Part shown: positions 29,352 to 38,140 of the stretch, piece by piece
Position numbering within the stretch: the stretch's first letter is position 1
Layout of the letters: every line of letters starts with the position of its first letter
Assembly: GCF_002975275.1 (NCBI RefSeq)
Contig: NZ_PCOQ01000028.1
Location: 1-64,000, forward strand
DNA: 64,000 bases
Source: Achromobacter sp. MYb9
GTDB lineage: Bacteria > Pseudomonadota > Gammaproteobacteria > Burkholderiales > Burkholderiaceae_B
Direction: 5' to 3'
Program-made: the position numbers and the translations under genes
The notes under the pieces: generated by a model
The model's input: only the letters and a program-made list of their open reading frames with translations
What the model was told of the DNA's origin: nothing
The model's database searches: none

Positions 29352-30691
29352 TTCGACGCAAGTATTTTGGTACGGATGGAGTGCGCGGAGAAGTCGGCGG
29401 TCCGGTGATCAACGCCGAATTCGCTCTGCGCCTGGGCTATGCGGCTGGCCGTGTGCTGGCGCGCGAGCACGCCGTGCGCGGCGGGACGCGTCCGCAGGTC
29501 GTGATCGGCAAGGACACCCGTATTTCGGGCTACATGCTGGAATCCGCCCTGGAAGCGGGCTTGTCCGCCGCAGGCATCGATGTGCTGCTGGCCGGCCCCA
29601 TCCCGACGCCCGCCGTGGCCTACCTGACCCGGGCGCTGCGCCTGGTGGCGGGCATTGTCATCAGCGCTTCGCACAATCCGTACCAGGACAACGGCATCAA
29701 GTTCTTCTCGGCTCAAGGCATGAAGCTGCCCGACGAGATCGAGGCTGATATCGAAGCCGCCCTGGACGAGCCCCTGGGCTGCGTCGCCTCCGAGGGCCTG
29801 GGGCGCGCGCGCCGTATGTCCGATGCGCAGGGCCGGTACATCGAATTCTGCAAGAGCACGTTCCCCAACGATCTCGACCTGAACGGCATGACGATCGTGG
29901 TGGATGCGGCCCACGGCGCCGCTTACAACATCGCTCCCCACGTGTTCCGGGAATTGGGCGCCGAAGTGCATGCCATCGGCGTACATCCGGATGGCTTCAA
30001 CATCAACAAGGGCGTGGGTGCCTTGCACCCCGAGATGCTGGCCAAGGAAGTGAAGGCCCGCGGCGCGCAGTTGGGCATCGCGCTGGACGGCGATGCCGAC
30101 CGCCTGCAGGTGGTGGACGGCGAAGGCCGCATCTACAACGGCGACGAGCTGCTGTACGCCATCGTTCGCGAACGCATGCAGCGCAACAAGGTGGATGGCG
30201 TGGTCGGCACGCTGATGACCAACTTCGGCTTCGAGCGCGAAATGGAACGCCTGGGCGTGGGCTTTGAGCGCGCCAACGTGGGCGACCGCTACGTGCTGGA
30301 GCAGATGCAATCGCGCGGCTGGCTGTACGGCGGCGAAAGCTCCGGCCACCTGCTGTGCCTGGATTGCCATTCCACCGGCGACGGCATTATCGCGGCCCTG
30401 CAGGTATTGACCGCGCTGCGCCGCAACAACGCGTCGATGGCCGAGTGGGTGGGCGATCTGCGTATGTATCCGCAGAAGATGATCAACGTGCCGCTGGCGC
30501 CTGGCCAGGACTGGAAAACCCATGCCGGCCTGACGGCCGCGCGCAAGGCGGTCGAGGCCGAACTGGGCGGCCGCGGCCGTATCCTGATCCGCGCTTCGGG
30601 CACTGAACCGAAGCTTCGGTTGATGGTGGAAGCCGAGGATGAATCCCTTGCCGTTTCCTGCGCCGAGAAGCTTGCCGCCAGCCTGCAATAG
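29348..30691 (+). CDS. glmM: Phosphoglucosamine mutase
   Basis: GlmM interconverts glucosamine-6-phosphate and glucosamine-1-phosphate for peptidoglycan and LPS synthesis. From ATG 29348 (AAGGAG upstream) it is 447 residues. It starts MIRRKYFGTDGVRG and has the active phosphoserine in VISASHNPYQDNGIKFF (Ser108), the metal loop LDGDADRLQ, the sugar loop GGESSGHL and the phosphate loop RASGTEPKLR. It overlaps folP by 4 bp. Confidence 0.96.
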   Translation: MIRRKYFGTDGVRGEVGGPVINAEFALRLGYAAGRVLAREHAVRGGTRPQVVIGKDTRISGYMLESALEAGLSAAGIDVLLAGPIPTPAVAYLTRALRLVAGIVISASHNPYQDNGIKFFSAQGMKLPDEIEADIEAALDEPLGCVASEGLGRARRMSDAQGRYIEFCKSTFPNDLDLNGMTIVVDAAHGAAYNIAPHVFRELGAEVHAIGVHPDGFNINKGVGALHPEMLAKEVKARGAQLGIALDGDADRLQVVDGEGRIYNGDELLYAIVRERMQRNKVDGVVGTLMTNFGFEREMERLGVGFERANVGDRYVLEQMQSRGWLYGGESSGHLLCLDCHSTGDGIIAALQVLTALRRNNASMAEWVGDLRMYPQKMINVPLAPGQDWKTHAGLTAARKAVEAELGGRGRILIRASGTEPKLRLMVEAEDESLAVSCAEKLAASLQ

Positions 30692-30713
30692 GCCCGACAA
30701 GTCGACCGGGACG

Positions 30714-30748
30714 AAAGCCACCCACCGTTAGCGGGGGTGGCTTTTGTG
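30714..30748 (+). terminator. Intrinsic terminator after glmM
   Basis: AAAGCCACCC (30714-30723) pairs with GGGTGGCTTT (30735-30744) around an 11-nt loop, and a short T run follows (the tail is interrupted: TTTTGTG). It ends the ftsH-folP-glmM unit. Confidence 0.75.
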
Positions 30749-30905
30749 TATTCGCGCCCCGGCGTTCAATTGTAAAGTTTTGTCGAGATTTGCCTAAAGT
30801 TGACCCATCTTCCCCGAACTAAACTTCATAGTCACGTAACATATTGGTCAAGTCTTTGACATACAGGGCGTCCACACTGACTGGACTCTCTAGGAGCTTC
30901 GCGCA

Positions 30906-31712
30906 ATGCTGGAACTAGCACGCATCAACCCAAGCCGTAATCCCGCCGAACCGTTCACGGGCATCACCCCGAAGGTGCTGGCGGTCGGACTGGCGCGCAC
31001 GGCTGAAGAAATCGAGCAGATTCAGCGTCTGCGTTACGACGTCTTCACTGAGGATATGGGGGTCGTGTTTCCGGACGCCCAAGACGGTATCGAACATGAT
31101 CGTTTCGATCCCTTCTGCGAACACCTGATGGTCCGCGAAATGGATACGGGCCGCATTGTCGGCACGTACCGGATCCTGACGCCTGAAAAGGCGCGGGAGG
31201 CGGGCGGGTACTACTCGCAATCCGAATTCGATCTGTCCGGCCTGGGCGCGATCCGCGACAACCTGGTCGAAGTCGGCCGTTCGTGTACGCACGCCGACTA
31301 CCGTAACGGCGCGGTCATCATGCTGCTGTGGTCCGGCCTGGCCGAATACCTGCGGCGCGGCGGTTACGAATACGTGCTGGGCTGCGCAAGCGTCAGCCTG
31401 CGCGACGACGGCGTCACCGCCGCGGAAGTCTGGCGCACGATATCCAAGCACCTGCCGCTTGAGAACGAACCGCGCGTGGTGCCCCTGCACCGGTATCCGG
31501 TGGAAAAGCTGAACAGCACGTTGCCTGCCCGCGTGCCGCCGCTGATCAAGGGTTACCTGAAGCTGGGCGCCAAAGTATGCGGCGAACCCGCCTGGGACCC
31601 GGATTTCAACGCCGCGGACTTCCCGGTGTTGCTGAAAATGGAACGCATGGACGAGCGTTACCGCCGTCACTTCGGTCTGGATCAACCCGCGGCCCTCAAC
31701 GGCCAGCGCTGA
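30906..31712 (+). CDS. olsB: L-ornithine N-alpha-acyltransferase (OlsB)
   Basis: OlsB acylates ornithine with 3-hydroxyacyl-ACP to give lyso-ornithine lipid, a phosphorus-free membrane lipid precursor. The 268-residue protein has the family features: LAVGLARTAEEIEQIQRLRYDVFTEDMG, DRFDPFCEHLMVREM, GRIVGTYRIL and VEVGRSCTHADYRNGAVIMLLWSGLAEYLRR, followed by LGCASVSL and the PPLIKGYLKLGAKVCGEPAWDPDF block. No olsA neighbour is seen, but the gene sits beside ppx/ppk-pst, which fits a role in phosphate starvation. That link is inference. Confidence 0.85.
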   Translation: MLELARINPSRNPAEPFTGITPKVLAVGLARTAEEIEQIQRLRYDVFTEDMGVVFPDAQDGIEHDRFDPFCEHLMVREMDTGRIVGTYRILTPEKAREAGGYYSQSEFDLSGLGAIRDNLVEVGRSCTHADYRNGAVIMLLWSGLAEYLRRGGYEYVLGCASVSLRDDGVTAAEVWRTISKHLPLENEPRVVPLHRYPVEKLNSTLPARVPPLIKGYLKLGAKVCGEPAWDPDFNAADFPVLLKMERMDERYRRHFGLDQPAALNGQR

Positions 31713-31717
31713 TCATC

Positions 31718-31828
31718 ATGCGCCGCCTGATCCGCCGTATGAAGATCAGACTGATACGGCGGGCCACGCGGCCCTTGCGCATGGAGCTAAAACGGCTTCA
31801 TCGCGAGACGGATTTGTCGCCGTTCTAA
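31718..31828 (+). CDS. Very small basic ORF (36 residues)
   Basis: An Arg-rich peptide (MRRLIRRMKIRLIRRATRPL...) begins 6 bp after the olsB stop and ends just before the bidirectional terminator. It could be translated together with olsB, but no Shine-Dalgarno is clear and I do not recognise it. Low confidence. Confidence 0.25.
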   Translation: MRRLIRRMKIRLIRRATRPLRMELKRLHRETDLSPF

Positions 31829-31832
31829 TAAA

Positions 31833-31868
31833 AAAACGGGCGATGGCTTTGCGGCCATCGCCCGTTTT
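31833..31868. terminator. Bidirectional terminator between olsB and ppx
   Basis: AAAACGGGCGATGGC (31833-31847) and GCCATCGCCCGTTTT (31854-31868) form a perfect 15-bp stem with loop TTTGCG. The A and T flanks give a U tract in both directions, suiting the two convergent genes. Confidence 0.92.
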
Positions 31869-31897
31869 CCTGTGCGCGCCGGTTCAGCGCGCCGGGA

Positions 31898-33385
31898 TCA
31901 GAATTCCAGCACTTCGAACGAAAAACCGACCTTGTTCCATTCCGCTTCTTCCGCGCGCAGCGTGAAGTCGCTTAACGGGTGCTGGGCCAGCCATTCGCGG
32001 TTGACGCGCACGACGATGGAGTTGTCGCGGACCGAAGCGGTCAGCGGCAGCGGTTCGATCTCGCCGCGGCGGCGGAACAGCAGGACGGCCAGCCGCAGGC
32101 TAAGGATGGCCTTCCATTGGGGACGCGTGCGGATCAGCGGTTCCAGCTTGGTCAGCTTGCCCTGATGACCCAGCGCCAGCAATGCCAGCAACTGCTGATC
32201 GGCGCGCGAAAAGCCCGGCATGTCGGCGTTTTCCAGCACGTACGCGGTGTGCTTGTGATACGCGTTGTGCGCGATCGACAGGCCCACTTCGTGCAGGTCG
32301 GCCGCCCAGCCCAGGGCCGGGCGTAGCTCGGCGCGTTCCGGGCCCTCGGGGAACATGGCGTCGAACAGCGTCAGCGCGGCGTGGCGCACGCGACGGGCCT
32401 GGTTCAGATCGACGTGGTAGCGCTTCATGAACTGGCGCACCGATTCATCGCGCTTGTCATGCTCGTCGTCACGCCCCAGGAGGTCGTACAACACGCCCAG
32501 GCGCAGCGCGCCGTCCCCGGTGTGCATGACCTCGATGCCGAGTTCATCGAACAGCGCGGTCATGATGGCCAGTCCGCCGGGCAACACATCGGACCGTTCG
32601 ATCTTGATGCCGGGCAGTTCGGACGGGATGACCCGGCCGGAACGCACGATGCGGTCTTTCAGCTTGGCCAGGCCCGCGCGGGTAATGCCGCGGTCGGAAA
32701 AGCGGCTTTCCGTCAGGATCGCGAACAGCGCCTTGGCGGTGCCGGAAGAGCCATAGGCCTCTTTCCAGCCCATCTTGCGGTACTGCTTGGCGATGACTTC
32801 GATCTCGCGCCGCGCGGCCAGTTCGGCCTGCTTCATCTGGTGCGCATCCACCACGCCGTCCGAGAAGAACTGGCGGCTGTAGCTGACGCAACCCATGTAC
32901 AGCGACGACATCAGGCCGGGTTCGTGGCCTTTGCCAATAATGACTTCGGTGGAGCCGCCGCCGATATCGATGACCAGCCGCTTGTTGGGCGACGGGGGCA
33001 GGGTGTGGACCACGCCCGAGAAGATCAGGCGGGCCTCTTCGCGGCCGGCAATGACCTCGATGGGGAAGCCCAGGGCGGCTTCGGCGCGCGGCAGGAAGTC
33101 CCGCGTGTTGCGGGCAACCCGGAAAGTATTGGTGGCGACCGCGCGAACGCGATTGGGGTGGAAGCTGCGCAGGCGGTCGCCAAAGCGCTCCAGGACGGCG
33201 ATGGCGCGCTCGATGGCGTCGTCGCCAAGGCGTTTCTCGGCGTCAAGGCCGGCGGCAAGCCGGACGGTTTCCTTGAGACGATCGATCTGGTAGATCTGGG
33301 GCGTACCGTCCTGTTGAACGATGCGTCCGATGGAGAGGCGGAAGCTGTTGGACCCGAGGTCCACCGCGGCCAGAAGTTGATCCAT
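31898..33385 (-). CDS. ppx: Exopolyphosphatase (Ppx/GppA family)
   Basis: The 495-residue protein has the actin-like ATPase fold of Ppx/GppA: LAAVDLGSNSFRLSIGRI with phosphate loop 1, FSGVVHTLPPSPNKRLVIDIGGGSTEVIIGKG with phosphate loop 2, and a C-terminal HD-type region from about 315 (ADLHEVGLSIAHNAYHKHTAYVLENADMPGF). It degrades polyphosphate, or pppGpp if it is GppA. It is divergent from ppk, so synthesis and degradation genes share a 207-bp control region. Confidence 0.93.
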   Translation of the reverse strand: MDQLLAAVDLGSNSFRLSIGRIVQQDGTPQIYQIDRLKETVRLAAGLDAEKRLGDDAIERAIAVLERFGDRLRSFHPNRVRAVATNTFRVARNTRDFLPRAEAALGFPIEVIAGREEARLIFSGVVHTLPPSPNKRLVIDIGGGSTEVIIGKGHEPGLMSSLYMGCVSYSRQFFSDGVVDAHQMKQAELAARREIEVIAKQYRKMGWKEAYGSSGTAKALFAILTESRFSDRGITRAGLAKLKDRIVRSGRVIPSELPGIKIERSDVLPGGLAIMTALFDELGIEVMHTGDGALRLGVLYDLLGRDDEHDKRDESVRQFMKRYHVDLNQARRVRHAALTLFDAMFPEGPERAELRPALGWAADLHEVGLSIAHNAYHKHTAYVLENADMPGFSRADQQLLALLALGHQGKLTKLEPLIRTRPQWKAILSLRLAVLLFRRRGEIEPLPLTASVRDNSIVVRVNREWLAQHPLSDFTLRAEEAEWNKVGFSFEVLEF

Positions 33386-33417
33386 GCGGCTCGTAATATA
33401 GGCTTTGAGGTGGCCTG

Positions 33418-33440
33418 ATTATAGAGACCCCATGTGACAG
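33418..33440 (-). promoter_or_regulatory. -10 and PhoB half-site upstream of ppx
   Basis: On the minus strand CTGTCAC (33440-33434) is followed 10 bp later by a perfect TATAAT (33423-33418). The spacing resembles a Pho box next to a -10, but the other half-site is poor (TCA core only). This is a half-site. Confidence 0.35.
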
Positions 33441-33540
33441 TGCCCTGAGCTACGGGTTTTCGCTTATGGAACATGGGCTTGCGAGAAAAGGCCTGTGCGC
33501 TATATGTCCCGAATTTGGCGTACGCTACGGAATTGCCGCT

Positions 33541-33558
33541 GTGTCATAGAACCGTCAC
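33541..33558 (+). promoter_or_regulatory. Pho box upstream of ppk
   Basis: GTGTCAT-AGAA-CCGTCAC has two 7-bp units with the 4-bp spacing of the PhoB binding site (CTGTCAT repeats); each unit has one mismatch. It is 35 bp upstream of the ppk ATG. PhoB control of polyphosphate kinase fits phosphate starvation. Confidence 0.6.
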
Positions 33559-33592
33559 TTATTTGCAGTAAAACTCCACGCTCCCCCTACGT

Positions 33593-35680
33593 ATGGAATC
33601 CGGTATGCCCACACGCCCGCCTGGCGAGCCCTTGCTCATGAATCGTGAGTTGTCGCTGCTCAAATTCAACGACCGTGTGCTGGCGATGGCGGAAAATCCG
33701 AAGACGCCTTTGCTGGAACGGCTGCGCTACGTGTGTATCGTCAGTTCCAATCTGGACGAATTCTTCGAAATCCGGATCTCCAGCCTGAAAGAGCAGCAGC
33801 GCCAGTCTCCCAATTTGGTCGGCCCGGACGGCATGACGCCTGACCAGGCGTTCGAAAACGTCCAGCAAGCCGTGCACGCCCTGGTGGCGCGCCAGTACAA
33901 CCTGCTGAACGACGAGATCCTGCCGGCCATGCAGGCCGAAGGCATCACGCTGCATCACGCGTCCGAATGGAACGCCGAGCAGCAGCAGTGGGCGCGCGAC
34001 GTGTTCAACCGCGACGTGATGCCGCTGCTGACCCCGATCGGGCTTGACCCGGCGCACCCGTTTCCCCGGGTCTACAACAAGAGCCTGAATTTCATCGTGT
34101 CGCTGGCGGGCGCGGATGCGTTTGGCCGTCAGGCGTCGATCGCCGTGGTGCAGGCGCCGCGCGCGCTGCCGCGCCTGATCAAGATGCCGCCCGCGCTCTC
34201 CGGCCACCCCGAAGGCTTCATCCTGCTGACGTCCTTGCTGCGGGCCTTCGTGGGCGAACTGTTCCCGGGGCTGGAGATGCTGGGCTGCTACCAGTGGCGG
34301 GTCACGCGTAATAGCGACCTGTTCGTGGATGAGGAAGAAGTCACCAATCTGCGCCATGCGCTGCAGGGCGAGTTGTCGCAACGCAATTTTGGCGCTGCCG
34401 TGCGGCTGGAAATCGACAAGCTGACGCCCGTCGAGCTGGAAACCTTTCTGCAACGCGAGTTTTCGCTGACCGCCCAGGACACCTACCGCGTGCCAGGGCC
34501 GGTGAACCTGTCGCGCCTGATGCAGCTGTGCAATTCGGACCTGCGTCCCGACCTGCTGTTTCCGGATTACCGTGCCCCGGTGCCGGCGCCGTTTGACCGC
34601 GTGGGCGACAAACCGTCCGAGCTGTTCGAGGCCGTGGCCGAGCAGGACCGGCTGCTGCACCACCCGTACCAGTCATTCCAGCCCGTCATCGATTTCCTGA
34701 CGGCTGCCGCGCTGGACCCCGACGTGATGGCCATCAAGCAGACCATCTACCGCACCGGCGAGGATTCCGAGCTGATGAAGATCCTGCTGGCGGCCGCGCG
34801 TGCCGGCAAGGAAGTCACGGTGGTGGTGGAACTGATGGCGCGCTTTGACGAGCAGACCAACATCAACTGGGCGTCCAAGCTCGAAGAGGTGGGGGCGCAT
34901 GTGGTGTATGGGGTCGTCGCGCACAAGACGCATGCCAAGATGGCGGTGGTGCTACGCCGCGAGAACGGCCGTCTGCGCCGCTATGCCCACCTGGGCACGG
35001 GCAACTACCACCCCCGCACGGCCAGGCTGTACACCGACTTCGGGCTGCTGACCGCGGACCCGAAACTGTGCGAGGACATGGACAAGGTCTTCGCGCAGCT
35101 GACCGGGCTGGGGGCGCGCCGCTCGCTCAAGGCGTTGATGCAGTCGCCTTTCACCATGCATGACGGCATGGTGGCGTTGATCCGCGCCGAGGCCCGGGCG
35201 GCCAAGGCCGGCAAGCGTGCCCGCATCATGGCCAAGATGAACTCGCTGCTGGAAGAGCAGGTCATCGAAGAACTCTATAAGGCCAGCCAGGCCGGCGTGA
35301 AGATCGACCTGATCGTGCGCGGCGTGTGCGCGTTGCGCGCGGGCGTGCCCGGGCTGTCCGAGAACATCCGGGTGCGTTCCATCGTGGGACGCTTCCTGGA
35401 GCATTCGCGGGTGTTCTATTTCTACGCGGACGGCGAGGAAACGGTTTACCTGTCGTCGGCGGACTGGATGGACCGCAATTTCTTCCGCCGTGTGGAAATC
35501 GCGTTCCCGATCTACGACAAGACCTTGAAGAAGCGCGTCATCGACGAGGCGTTCACTTACGCGCTTCGTGATAACCAATTGGCATGGCAACAGCAGCCTG
35601 ATGGCGATTACGCCAGGGTCAAGAGCCGTCGCGAGCCCTTCAACCTGCACCTGTACCTGATGCAGAAACTGGGCGTGTAA
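33593..35680 (+). CDS. ppk: Polyphosphate kinase (Ppk1)
   Basis: Ppk1 polymerises the gamma-phosphate of ATP into polyphosphate. The 695-residue protein has the N-terminal MNRELSLLKFNDRVLAMAENPKTPLLERLRYVCIVSSNLDEFFEIR block, the head domain and two phospholipase-D-like catalytic domains. The autophosphorylated His is in YAHLGTGNYHPRTARLYTDFG; the second catalytic block is RSIVGRFLEHSRVFYFY and SADWMDRNFFRRVE. A closer Met (33605 or 33638) could also be the start; no strong Shine-Dalgarno separates them. It is preceded by a Pho box and divergent from ppx. Confidence 0.94.
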   Translation: MESGMPTRPPGEPLLMNRELSLLKFNDRVLAMAENPKTPLLERLRYVCIVSSNLDEFFEIRISSLKEQQRQSPNLVGPDGMTPDQAFENVQQAVHALVARQYNLLNDEILPAMQAEGITLHHASEWNAEQQQWARDVFNRDVMPLLTPIGLDPAHPFPRVYNKSLNFIVSLAGADAFGRQASIAVVQAPRALPRLIKMPPALSGHPEGFILLTSLLRAFVGELFPGLEMLGCYQWRVTRNSDLFVDEEEVTNLRHALQGELSQRNFGAAVRLEIDKLTPVELETFLQREFSLTAQDTYRVPGPVNLSRLMQLCNSDLRPDLLFPDYRAPVPAPFDRVGDKPSELFEAVAEQDRLLHHPYQSFQPVIDFLTAAALDPDVMAIKQTIYRTGEDSELMKILLAAARAGKEVTVVVELMARFDEQTNINWASKLEEVGAHVVYGVVAHKTHAKMAVVLRRENGRLRRYAHLGTGNYHPRTARLYTDFGLLTADPKLCEDMDKVFAQLTGLGARRSLKALMQSPFTMHDGMVALIRAEARAAKAGKRARIMAKMNSLLEEQVIEELYKASQAGVKIDLIVRGVCALRAGVPGLSENIRVRSIVGRFLEHSRVFYFYADGEETVYLSSADWMDRNFFRRVEIAFPIYDKTLKKRVIDEAFTYALRDNQLAWQQQPDGDYARVKSRREPFNLHLYLMQKLGV

Positions 35681-35718
35681 CGCCTTGTCTTGTCACACAG
35701 GGAATTGTCCCTGAATAT

Positions 35719-35757
35719 CGCGGCCGCCCCGGTTTCCAGGGCGGCCGCGGTGTTTTT
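35719..35757 (+). terminator. Intrinsic terminator after ppk
   Basis: CGCGGCCGCCC (35719-35729) pairs with GGGCGGCCGCG (35739-35749), loop 9 nt, then GTGTTTTT. It separates ppk from the pst operon. Confidence 0.85.
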
Positions 35758-35792
35758 GGGGATGAAAACGGTGTCGTATGAAGCGTATGTGA

Positions 35793-35810
35793 CTGTCACT
35801 ATCCTGTCAC
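35793..35810 (+). promoter_or_regulatory. Pho box upstream of pstS
   Basis: CTGTCACTATCCTGTCAC consists of two identical CTGTCAC units with a 4-bp spacer, the canonical PhoB layout. A third partial unit (GTGTCGT, 5 of 7) lies 22 bp upstream at 35771. It is 89 bp before the pstS ATG. Confidence 0.8.
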
Positions 35811-35898
35811 GTTGGGCTTCTAAGATGCGAGGGTCGCTGAAAGACAGGCACCGAAAAAGCCTGACCAGACTCCTCCAACGAGCACAGAAGGAACCCTG

Positions 35899-36939
35899 AT
35901 GTTCAAACGTGTCTTCAAGCAAGTTTCCCTGGGCGTCGCGCTGAGCGCCGCCGTGTTTGCCGTCCAGGCTGCCGATGTTACCGGCGCCGGCGCATCGTTC
36001 CCGTACCCGATCTACGCCAAGTGGGCGTCCGACTACAAGGCTGCCACCAACAACGCGGTCAACTACCAGTCGATCGGTTCCGGCGGCGGCCAGCAGCAGA
36101 TCATCGCCAAGACCGTCGATTTCGGCGCCTCGGACGATCCCATGAAGGCAGCTGACCTCGAAAAGAACGGCCTGCTGCAATTCCCGGCCGTGATCGGCGG
36201 CACCGTGGCGGTTGTGAACGTCGACGGCGTTGCGCCGGGCAAGCTGAAGCTGTCGGGCCCCGTGCTGGCCGACATCTTCCTGGGCAAGATCAAGAAGTGG
36301 GACGACAGCGCCATCAAGGCGCTGAACCCCGACGTCAAGCTGCCCTCGGCCGACATCATCGTCGTGCACCGTTCGGACGGCTCGGGCACCACCTTCGGCT
36401 GGACCAACTACCTGTCCAAGGTGTCGGCTGACTGGAAGTCGCAAGTCGGTGAAGGCAAGGCCGTCAAGTGGCCCACCGGCCAGGGCGGCAAGGGCAACGA
36501 AGGCGTCGCCGCCTACGTCGGCCAGCTGAAGAACTCGATCGGCTACGTGGAATACGCCTACGCCAAGCAGAACAAGCTGGCCTGGACGCAGCTGCAAAAC
36601 AAGGCTGGCAAGTTCGTCCAGCCGGAGCAGAAGGCATTCGCTGCCGCGGCCGCCAACGCCGACTGGAAGAGCGCGCCGGGCATGGGCGTGGTCCTGACCG
36701 ACGAGCCGGGCGACGATTCGTGGCCCGTCACCGCCGCAACCTTCATCCTGATCCACAAGTCGCAAGACAAGCCGGCTCAGGGCAAGGCCGTGCTGGAGTT
36801 CTTCGACTGGGCGTTCAAGAACGGCGCCAAGTCGGCTGAAACGATGGACTACGTGCCGCTGCCGGAAGCCGTTACCAAGGAAATTCGCGCTGCTTGGGGC
36901 GAAGTGAAGGCTGCCGACGGCAAGGCCGTCTGGAAGTAA
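35899..36939 (+). CDS. pstS: Phosphate-binding periplasmic protein PstS
   Basis: PstS is the high-affinity phosphate receptor of the PstSCAB importer. The 346-residue protein has a Sec signal (MFKRVFKQVSLGVALSAAVFAVQA, cleaved about residue 24). It then has ADVTGAGASFPYPIYAKWASDYK, the phosphate-binding YQSIGSGGGQQQIIAKTVDFGASDDPM and the HRSDGSGTTFGWTNYLS motif. AGGAACCCTG lies before the ATG. A Pho box is upstream. Confidence 0.96.
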   Translation: MFKRVFKQVSLGVALSAAVFAVQAADVTGAGASFPYPIYAKWASDYKAATNNAVNYQSIGSGGGQQQIIAKTVDFGASDDPMKAADLEKNGLLQFPAVIGGTVAVVNVDGVAPGKLKLSGPVLADIFLGKIKKWDDSAIKALNPDVKLPSADIIVVHRSDGSGTTFGWTNYLSKVSADWKSQVGEGKAVKWPTGQGGKGNEGVAAYVGQLKNSIGYVEYAYAKQNKLAWTQLQNKAGKFVQPEQKAFAAAAANADWKSAPGMGVVLTDEPGDDSWPVTAATFILIHKSQDKPAQGKAVLEFFDWAFKNGAKSAETMDYVPLPEAVTKEIRAAWGEVKAADGKAVWK

Positions 36940-36957
36940 ATGGGTAAAGCGCGGGAA

Positions 36958-37042
36958 GGAGCCCGCTAAGCAAGCGGCTCCCCAACGCGCGCAACCCGTC
37001 AAGCAGCCGCCCCTGGTTTTCTGCCAGCAGAAGATAAGGGGC
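36958..37042 (+). other. Stem-loops in the pstS-pstC gap
   Basis: Two hairpins lie in the 158-bp gap: GGAGCC/GGCTCC (36958-36981) and CCGCCCCT/AGGGGCGG (about 37008-37042). Neither has a long U tract. Such structures may stabilise or end part of the pstS message, giving more PstS than membrane subunits; that role is inferred. Confidence 0.5.
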
Positions 37043-37097
37043 GGTCTGCCGCAAGACCTCCCGTTGTTCCCCCAGGTTACCTAAGGAAAGTCCATCC

Positions 37098-38114
37098 ATG
37101 AGCGCGGTAATGGATAATAGTGTGCCGCTTTCGCCCAGCGTGGCGGACTCCGTGACTACCGGCACGCCTTCGCCTATGAAGCAAAATAAAAATGCGCTGA
37201 TGGATGCGCTTTTCAAGAATCTGACCCGCCTGTTCGCCTTCCTGGTGTTCATTCTGTTGGCGGCGATTCTCGTATCCCTGATTTACGGCAGCCGTGAATC
37301 GCTGGCCAAGTACGGCCTGTCGTTCCTGTGGCTGAACGATTGGGACCCCGTCAACCAGAACTATGGCGCCGTGGTGCCGATCATCGGCACGCTGCTGACC
37401 TCGGCCATCGCGCTGATCATCGCGGTGCCGGTGTCGTTCGGCATCGCCATCTTCCTGACCGAACTGTCGCCGACCTGGCTGCGCCGCCCGTTGGGCACTG
37501 CAGTGGAAATGCTGGCGGCGATCCCGTCGATCATCTACGGGATGTGGGGCCTGTTCGTTTTCGTGCCGGTGTTCCAGCAGTACGTGCAGCCGTTCCTGAT
37601 CGCCACCCTGGGCAGCGTGCCCGTCATTGGCGGCATCTTCGCCGGTCCGCCGTTCGGCATCGGCATCTTCACGGCCGGCCTGATCCTGTCCATCATGATC
37701 ATCCCGTTCATCGCCGCGGTGATGCGCGACGTGTTTGAACTGGTGCCCGCGATGCTGAAGGAATCGGCCTACGGCCTGGGCAGCACGACGTGGGAAGTGA
37801 TGTGGCGCGTGGTACTGCCGTTCACCAAGTCGGGCGTCATCGGCGGCATCATGCTGGGCCTGGGGCGCGCGCTGGGCGAGACGATGGCCGTGACGTTCGT
37901 GATTGGCAACGCCTTCAAATGGTCGGGCTCGCTGTTCTCTCCGGGCAACTCGATCGCGTCGGCCCTGGCCAACGAATTCAATGAAGCGGGCGGCATCCAG
38001 AAGTCGGCGTTGCTGGAACTGGGCCTGATCCTGTTCCTGATCACGACGATCGTGCTGGCCCTGGCCAAGGTCCTGCTGGTTCGCCTGTCCGCCGGCGAAG
38101 GCAAGAAAACCTGA
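37098..38114 (+). CDS. pstC: Phosphate ABC transporter permease PstC
   Basis: PstC is one of two membrane subunits of the phosphate importer. The 338-residue protein has a soluble N-terminus (about 45 residues), then six helices. Family motifs are YGAVVPIIGTLLTSAIALIIAVPVSFGIAIFLTELSP, AAIPSIIYGMWGLFVFVPVFQ and the EAA loop MLKESAYGLGSTTWEVMWRVVLPFTKSGVIGGIMLGLGRALGETMAV. It lies 26 bp before pstA. Confidence 0.95.
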   Translation: MSAVMDNSVPLSPSVADSVTTGTPSPMKQNKNALMDALFKNLTRLFAFLVFILLAAILVSLIYGSRESLAKYGLSFLWLNDWDPVNQNYGAVVPIIGTLLTSAIALIIAVPVSFGIAIFLTELSPTWLRRPLGTAVEMLAAIPSIIYGMWGLFVFVPVFQQYVQPFLIATLGSVPVIGGIFAGPPFGIGIFTAGLILSIMIIPFIAAVMRDVFELVPAMLKESAYGLGSTTWEVMWRVVLPFTKSGVIGGIMLGLGRALGETMAVTFVIGNAFKWSGSLFSPGNSIASALANEFNEAGGIQKSALLELGLILFLITTIVLALAKVLLVRLSAGEGKKT

Positions 38115-38140
38115 CCCGCCGCGAGCACAAGGAAAAGATC

